Source of the DNA: Trileptium ribeirensis
Lineage: Eukaryota > Nematoda > Enoplea > Enoplida > Thoracostomopsidae
Reading direction: 5' to 3'
NCBI GenBank assembly: GCA_030248225.1
Contig: JASANE010030260.1
Span: forward strand, 62,001-126,000
Length of the DNA stretch: 64,000 nt
Shown piece after piece: positions 56,547-64,000 of the stretch; positions within the stretch are counted from its first letter, which is position 1, and each line of letters begins with the position of its first letter. The notes under the pieces were generated by a model. It saw only the letters and a program-made list of their open reading frames with translations, searched no databases and was not told the DNA's origin. The translations under genes were made by a program, and so were the position numbers.

Positions 56547-58471
56547 GAAATACCCCTTGTGACCAGTTCATCTTGAATTGGGTAAAATTTGGGGATGCAA
56601 AATATCAATTATGCCAGACGTTAACAAAAATGATTTATTCAATGACTGTACCCGATTGACTGTCATAAAATTTCTATATGATTTTCTTAAAAATACCCCT
56701 TGTGACGAGTTCATCTTGAATTGGGTAAAATTTGGGGATGCAAAATATCAATTATGCCAGACGTTAGCAAAAATGATTTATTCAATGATTGTACCCGATT
56801 GACTGTCATAAAATTTCTATATGATTTTCTTAGAAATACCCCTTGTGACGAGTTCATCTTGAATTGGGTAAAATTTGGGGATGCAAAATATCAATTATGC
56901 CAGACGTTAGCAAAAATGATTTATTCAATGATTGTACCCGATTGACTGTCATAAAATTTCTATATGATTTTCTTAGAAATACCCCTTGTGACCAGTTCAT
57001 CTTGAATTGGGTAAAATTTGGGGATGCAAAATATCAATTATGCCAGACGTTAGCAAAAATGATTTATTCAATGATTGTACCCGATTGACTGTCATAAAAT
57101 TTCTATATGATTTTCTTAGAAATACCCCTTGTGACGAGTTCATCTTGAATTGGGTAAAATTTGGGGAAGCAAAATATCAATTATGCCAGACATTAGCAAA
57201 AATGATTTATTCAATGATTGTACCCGATTGACTGTCATAAAATTTCTATATGATTTTCTTAGAAATACCCCTTGTGACGAGTTCATCTTGAATTGGGTAA
57301 AATTTGGGGATGCAAAATATCAATTATGCCAGACGTTAGCAAAAATGATTTATTCAATGATTGTACCCGATTGACTGTCATAAAATTTCTATATGATTTT
57401 CTTAGAAATACCCCTTGTGACGAGTTCATCTTGAATTGGGTAAAATTTGGGGATGCAAAATATCAATTATGCCAGACGTTAGCAAAAATGATTTATTCAA
57501 TGATTGTACCCGATTGACTGTCATAAAATTTCTATATGATTTTCTTAGAAATACCCCTTGTGACGAGTTCATCTTGAATTGGGTAAAATTTGGGGATGCA
57601 AAATATCAATTATGCCAGACGTTAGCAAAAATGATTTATTCAATGATTGTACCCGATTGACTGTCATAAAATTTCTATATGATTTTCTTAGAAATACCCC
57701 TTGTGACGAGTTCATCTTGAATTGGGTAAAATTTGGGGATGCAAAATATCAATTATGCCAGACGTTAGCAAAAATGATTTATTCAATGATTGTACCCGAT
57801 TGACTGTCATAAAATTTCTATATGATTTTCTTAGAAATACCCCTTGTGACGAGTTCATCTTGAATTGGGTAAAATTTGGGGATGCAAAATATCAATTATG
57901 CCAGACGTTAGCAAAAATGATTTATTCAATGATTGTACCCGATTGACTGTCATAAAATTTCTATATGATTTTCTTAGAAACACCCATTGTGACGAGTTCA
58001 TCTTGAATTGGGTAACATTTGGGGATGCAAAATATCAATTATGCCAGACGTTAACAAAAATGATTTATTCAATGACTGTACCCGATTGACTGTCATAAAA
58101 TTTCTATATGATTTTCTTAAAAATACCCCTTGTGACGAGTTCATCTTGAATTGGGAAAATGCAAAATATCAATTATGCCAGACGTTAGCAAAAATGATTT
58201 ATTCAATGATTGTACCCGATTGACTGTCATAAAATTTCTATATGATTTTCTTAGAAATACCCCTTGTGACGAGTTCATCTTGAATTGGGTAAAATTTGGG
58301 GATGCAAAATATCAATTATGCCAGACGTTAGCAAAAATGATTTATTCAATGATTGTACCCGATTGACTGTCATAAAATTTCTATATGATTTTCTTAGAAA
58401 TACCCCTTGTGACCAGTTCATCTTGAATTGGGTAAAATTTGGGGATGCAAAATATCAATTATGCCAGACGT
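56547..58471 (+). repeat. 143-bp satellite-like tandem array, about 13.5 copies
   Basis: Units of 143 bp (AGAAATACCCCTTGTGACGA to TATATGATTTTCTT) repeat with very few differences. One unit near 58155 lacks 9 bp. Identical 74-codon frames recur in each unit only because the unit repeats; 143 is not a multiple of three, so no long protein repeat is encoded. The array forms most of the spacer between the inverted arms. Confidence 0.97.
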
Positions 58472-58477
58472 TGGCGA

Positions 58478-58822
58478 GTATATAAAATTAGGTAGTCCTT
58501 TGCGTATCTCTATTTTTGGTGTGGGAAATTAGGCTTTATGCATACAGTCGCTGCTTTGAATGTAAAAACAACAGCTATACAAGTACCGCTGTATTTCAAA
58601 ATTCTATTGCTTGGGTATTAATGAGCTAATCATGAACAGGTAACATACCAAGTCCAAGTAAAGACGCTAAGATCAGGACTTAGCTTTCGCGAATATAATT
58701 ATCTAGGGTCGTTATTAATTAAATTGATGATAATAATCTCGTGATCGGCAATTATTTCAAAATTTGAAATATCACTGCAATAATTACCTAGCTAATAGCG
58801 AAGCAAAACTAGCAGCTTGCAT
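58478..58822. other. single-copy spacer between array and right arm
   Basis: About 345 bp, AT-rich, with no mirrored partner on the left side of the array and no gene seen. Confidence 0.6.
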
Positions 58823-61800
58823 TCATATGCTAAAATAATTAGCTCTAACTAAACTTGAAACATACGCAATATAATTGTTCCTTTCCTCAACTTTACAAAA
58901 TTTATGTAAATTTATGTACTGAGTTACGTATTTTCCAATTCAATGTGATTACGCCATTCTCGATATACTAACCAGGACATAGCGTGCAGGTTCTTGTATG
59001 TTTTTTTTAAATTAAAAATTTGAATAGGAGCATCTTTGTAGAAACGAATCGATTCCGACTATATTACAGCATGCTAACTATTACCTACAACTATAAATTG
59101 TCTCAAAATATTAGCGATGCGGGGTGCAAGTTCGAATCCAGTATGGGAGGTAACGGTCATACGCTAACGGGAATGGGTTCTGAGATAAGGTACGGCATTG
59201 GTTGCGTTATACTTATTGTTAAATGGTGAAGTATTTGATGGAGTGGATCTCAAATTTTACCTGAATTTTTAAATTAGTGAAACGGAAACTACGGTCAATA
59301 ACAAACAACCTAGACAGATCTTGCGCAGAGATAGCGCAGTCGTATAATATATAAGGAGAAGCGCACCAGGGGGCCAGACACAGGGAAGGGGCAGACGAAC
59401 CCAGACCGCCATATGGATTGACAAATCGAGCATTTATTGTCAAATAGTGTTTTTAGGTTATGACCAGGCTGCAGTGCACCAGAAAGGCAATATTATCTCG
59501 ACTACATTGTAGAGAAGCCATTTTAAGAAATAAATGCATAAATGAATGTTTTTGTCTATTGCATTATCACGAACGTCATTACGGTTGCGAAGCCGATAAA
59601 TTCGGTTAGAATAGGTAAGTCGTTACATTTTGTATTTAACTCTGCATATATAGTGCGGTTCACGTTAACATTAACAAACCATGGATATAGCTAGTTTTTT
59701 AACACATGTCAAACTGATTAGATTTTATTTTTTTCTTTTCAATCGGAAATAGAAATCTTACGTTATACTGGCGTACTTTTAGATGAAGAATAAATCCACC
59801 GATTTACTACGCCATGCCGTAATTAGTTGCCGATTGTTACGTAGTGTAGCGACCCAAGGCTATAAAGCACAATCTAAATGGGGACCGAAGATATCTGCAG
59901 TAGCTCGTAAAATTGGCAATGCTGTAAATATTTTGATTTTTAAATAAAACCCTTTTTGTGACTTAATACTAGATGCTCCCCTATTGATCCTCGGGTAGGA
60001 AGGTAACTCCGAATATGGCCTAGCCAGGATAAATATAAATCGGCTTATTCTGGCGGAAACATCGGAACCAAAACGAAGTTAAAACATATGTTTGGATTAT
60101 GTCGTGAGAGATGTTTTAGTTGTGGTACTCCGTGTTAATTATCTTTAAGTCATGCATTTATGTGAATAGCTGCTGAATGAAACCTGGGTTTAATCCACGA
60201 TGGAGTTCTATATCACTTATTAAAGCGTACTTTTCCAGTACCTGGCAAAGTGCCAAATGTAGCCCGTATGGACCTGCAGTGCAGTGGTAGAAAGCACTTT
60301 TGCTAGGACCTAGCAAAGCGCCAAATGTTGCTCATATAGACCAGCTGTGCGCTGGTAGAAAGCACTTTGGCCAGGGCATGGCAAAATGCCAAATGTTGCT
60401 GATATAGACCAGGTGGGCGCTGGTAGAAAGCACTTTTGCTAGGACCTAGCAAAACGCCAAATATGGCTCATATAGACCAGCTGTGCGCTGGTAGAAAGCA
60501 CTTTTGCTAGGACCTAGCAAAACGCTAAATGTTGCTCATATAGACCAGCTGGGCACTGGTAGAAAGCACTTTTGCCAGGGCCTGGCAAAAAGCCAAATGT
60601 TGCTGATATAGACCAACTGTGCGCTGGTAGAAAGCGCTTTTCCTAGGTCCTAGCAAAACTCCAAATGTTGCTCATATAGACCAGATGTGCGCTGGTAGAA
60701 AGCACTTTTGCTAGGACCTAGCAAAACGCTAAATGTTGCTCATATAGACCAACTGGGCACTGTTAGAAAGCACTTTTGCCAGGGCCTGGCAAAATGCCAA
60801 ATGTTGCTGATATAGACCAGCTGGGCACTGGTGGAAAGCAGTTTTGCCAGGACCTAACAAAATGCCAAATGTAGCCGGTAATGACCTGTTGGGAACTGGT
60901 AAAATGCACTTTTGCCAGAACATGGCAAAGGGCGAATTGTTGGTCGTATGAACCCGCTGATTACTCATAGAGAGCACTTTTGTCAGGGCCTGGCAATGTG
61001 CCAAATGTTGCTCGTATGGACCTGTTGGGCACTAGTAGAAATCACTTTTGCCAGGACATTGGTAATAGTGCCAAATGTAGCTCGTACAATCCTGTTGGGC
61101 ACTATATTAGCTTTTTGTAAACCTCGCCGGTTTTCACAACACAACTTTATTTATTAAAATCGTAATGCGGTTAGGAATAAAGTTTTGTACTGGCGTCAAT
61201 TAGTAAATCGCAGTATGCTGTTATTTTCGTAATAGTATATATTTTCGTAACATCACTGTTCCCTACCTTAACATCTTCACTAGTCCTAATGCGAATATAA
61301 ATTCGGTTTTCGCTAACTAAACGAATGAAGTTACAAAACGCGCGGACCAATGTAACCTTAAGAGGCATAGGCATACTGCACAGCTTTCGATATAGTATTA
61401 AGTCCAAGACTTGGCGTGTAGCTAAACTCGTATATATGAGCCTTTGATTAAAGGGGCGGTGGTAACCCCGAAACCTATGAATTGTTTCATTTTCTGGCAT
61501 AGCAATGGGAACATGGGTAAAACGGGCAAATTACTGCATTGCTGCTGGTAAATATTTACAGTACTAGTCAGAAATGAGCATTACGCTTCGACGAAGGAAT
61601 CTCCCTTGGAAGTCGAACAAAGCTTCATTTATCCAAAAATAACTCTCCAACAAAGTTCAATGAGACTTCCAACAATTTAAAAAGTGCACTGAAGACATGA
61701 AACAAATTTTGAGTAGCTTTTGTACATAATTTAAATTTTTTCAGAACGAACATCGAAGGAACAGCTCTCGTTTCTGACGAGTATTGTAGAATTTAGCGGT

Positions 61801-64000
61801 CCCTTGATAAAAGTGATTCTGACGGGAGCACACGCGTGTTCCAAACTTACCATTTGTGTGATTTGAAGGACGTGCGCACATCAGTCGAGAATCTGGGCGA
61901 TTTCCGTCGGTCTGATCTTTGCTCGGGTTTTCACCTGGTATATCTTCGAAAGTGGGTTCCTATTAATCTCTAAACCGGAGCGATTGCACCGAATAAGCCA
62001 TCATGAGCCTGAGTTTTTCAGATCAACACCAAATCAAATATAAGTTCTTCTGCCGAATCAAATTTTACGTCCAACACATGGTCTGACACAACTCCAAATT
62101 TGCAAGAAATTTTCACGGCATTTGCCACGCAAGCTAATCAATCATTACTTAGTTACAATGAAAAATACAACTTGAACGTTGAGACCTTTTGGGCCTAAAC
62201 TAACCCATACGGAAGACCAGAGAGGTCCATATGGAACTTTATGACTTTAATCATATTCAGTCCACTAACAAAGCGATAAAAATATTCCTTTAACATTACC
62301 GTAAATGTAACGGAAAATAATACTTACAAGTTATCAAAATAATTTTTGGATAAATTTTGAAAATTATTGTTTGATTTATGCTTTAAAGCCTAGCAACCAA
62401 CATATTGATGTGAAGGCTTCATAGTCTTTGATAGTTATCTTCAAAGATGGTTGCTGCGAACCCACCAGAACACATCAGATTCGCCCAAGCGAAACGTTCA
62501 CGTCGGAAATATAACTTTTCGTTTGGAAAAGAAACAGCTTTTTGCGGCTTCAAAGTTTAAGCCACCCTGCGTAAAATAAACATTTTTGTTTCTTTGTTGG
62601 AAGACGGCCAACTGGCCTTTACATCTAATCAAATACCCAACACCGACATCGCAGAATTCCCAACTACCATGAAATTTGGACTCTTAATAGATTGCTTGAA
62701 AAACCAGGATTATAAATATCTAAACGTCTAATTTCGCCACAAGACAAAACCCATAAACATTTCCGCGAATAAATTAACAAAGAAGCACCTCTTCTATAAA
62801 AAAGAAGTGTTTTGCACAAAAATTTTGGATTTAGTGAAGGTTCAACGGTAGTTGGGAAAGCCGTTAATTATATCCCACAGAGCACTAAATTGGTGTTTGT
62901 TACGCCACGGGTATCCCTCTTCAAACTAAACATGCCTGAATTTGCTTGCCTTAACCGGGGGACCCGAGCGAATAGCTTAACCTAGGTGAAAGTTTCTGCG
63001 TGTTATAGATCTATTGTGTACTAGGACCAAGTTAAGGACCCAGCTACCACCATTTTCCTTGGTGCCCGGGTACCCTCCAACTTCCGCTAGGCACCGTTAG
63101 GCCTGCTGCGGGCGTTCGGCCTGGCCCCACACCACGTGTCTAGTGGTATGAAAGTCCCCGAGGGGAGAGTTAGGCCGAGAAACCCCACCTTGCCCCCATT
63201 ATCCACTTACCCTAGCCGCGCCGGGTCCCTAGCAACACATTGAATTTCCCCGTTAGTGTGTCCTGATGCACTATTCTACCTGTTCAAATGAGCACGACCG
63301 GGCACTAAAAATCTTAACCATAGGCAAAAATTAATCTGTAGAGGGATGTTCCCGGATGATTACTTACAGTAGCATTAGGCACGAGGCGCGGGGCCCAGTC
63401 GAACACCAAGATTCTAACTACCTAAGTCGGGGGGGCGCGCACAAATAAATATGGGTGGTTTGGGCGGCGGGGGGCACACCTATAATACATAACGAATAAA
63501 TAAATAACTATGTAATAGAGAACTTTGGGAAGAGTGAGAAATGGGACTAGTGGATTAAACCGCATGGCGGGAAGTCGGTCATTGCAGCATCGAGCCAAAC
63601 ATTTGAGACAGGTTTTCGGTCGCACAGCGGGAGCGCGGCGAGACTTTTATTCTAGGGGTGAGAGAGTGAGGACATTCCGAAACCGCTGCTTTAAGAGATT
63701 GTACACAACTCAACTCATTTACCGCTCCAAATTATTTTCCATTACACACACATAAAATATTCGCCCAATCGGGGCGTACCGCAATCTATTTACAACATTT
63801 ATACTCAACAGTATGAAAACCGGTATCCTGTAGATAGTCTGAATGTTATGCTCATGAAAACGCTACCCTTAAACGATGCTTGATTGCTTTAATCCACTAA
63901 TTTTATGAAAGCCAAATTGAATTCCCAACAATTTCTCATAAAGTTCCGTCCATTTTGGAACATAAAGTGCACCGATTTAACCTTTACAAGTTTTCACCAC
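58823..64000. repeat. right arm of giant inverted repeat (cut by window end)
   Basis: Reverse complement of the left arm, starting TCATATGCTAAAATAATTAG at 58823 and still matching at 64000. Independent small insertions and substitutions distinguish it from the left arm. No protein-coding gene recognised. Confidence 0.92.
60235..61110. repeat. tandem repeat with palindromic core in right arm, about 67-bp unit
   Basis: Mirror of the array at 54180-55075. Units read GGTAGAAAGCACTTTTGC followed by a palindrome (GCTAGGACCTAGC or GCCAGGGCCTGGC), then AAA.CG/TCCAAATGTTGCT and ATATAGACCAGCTG. Confidence 0.88.

Noticed and set aside
56578..58485. Thirteen near-identical 66-74-codon open frames
   Set aside because: They are produced by the 143-bp repeat; the unit length is not a multiple of three and no protein family is recognised.
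1..64000. CRISPR arrays, bacterial operons, tRNA or rRNA genes
   Set aside because: None seen; the window is eukaryotic and the tandem repeats lack spacer structure. No tRNA cloverleaf was recognised by eye.
51068..64000. Assembly artefact explanation for the inverted repeat
   Set aside because: The arms carry many independent substitutions and indels, which a mirrored misassembly would not produce.

Overview
The window is a stretch of animal nuclear DNA. It is AT-rich, has one gene split by spliceosomal introns of 1.2-2.9 kb with GT-AG borders, and is crowded with transposable elements. The species cannot be named from this sequence. The intact gene, NPC2, shows only that this is a metazoan; a marine invertebrate would fit but that is a guess.

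1-17 kb, repeat-rich and gene-poor: two candidate minus-strand genes of unknown function can be pieced together from phase-compatible exons (2662 back to 1818, and 9601 back to 5993). They sit among inverted repeats, a LINE remnant (11.56-12.18 kb), a 0.58-kb foldback element (13.0-13.6 kb) and a short tandem repeat (17.2-17.55 kb).

18-33.4 kb: a complete hAT element (18252-19655) with an exact 8-bp target duplication and a decayed transposase; a second hAT-like non-autonomous element (20779-21945), also with an exact 8-bp duplication; a 56-bp minisatellite; then the best host gene, a four-exon NPC2 (24352-31179, 151 codons, poly(A) signal 31248). NPC2 introns carry small MITEs. A purine-rich degenerate repeat and the 3' end of another LINE follow.

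33.5-49.4 kb: a large, decayed Ty3/gypsy-like retroelement with an unusual gene order: leader, gag-position ORF, class I fusion-protein-like envelope ORF, transmembrane segment, protease, reverse transcriptase, RNase H, integrase, a long Pro/Ser/Thr-rich tail with a PPPY motif, and then two tandem related genes that I read as NADAR (ADP-ribose hydrolase-like) domains fused to an SGNH-like domain. The envelope lies upstream of pol and in the frame of the gag-position ORF, and its membrane-anchor tail runs into the protease. Stops and frameshifts show this copy is dead as a whole. Flanking LTRs could not be identified.

49.4-64 kb: a GC-rich hairpin cluster (49.8-50.4 kb), then a giant inverted repeat (left arm from about 51068 to 56535; right arm from 58823 to beyond the window end). 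Each arm holds a 67-bp-type tandem repeat with a covarying palindromic core. Between the arms is an array of 143-bp repeats (about 13.5 copies) with higher-order structure. No protein gene was found there. The arms look about 90% identical by eye with independent indels, so this is not an assembly mirror artefact; it looks like a large non-autonomous foldback element or an old inverted duplication.

The most novel item is the retroelement: ADP-ribose-related accessory genes and an envelope-before-pol layout.
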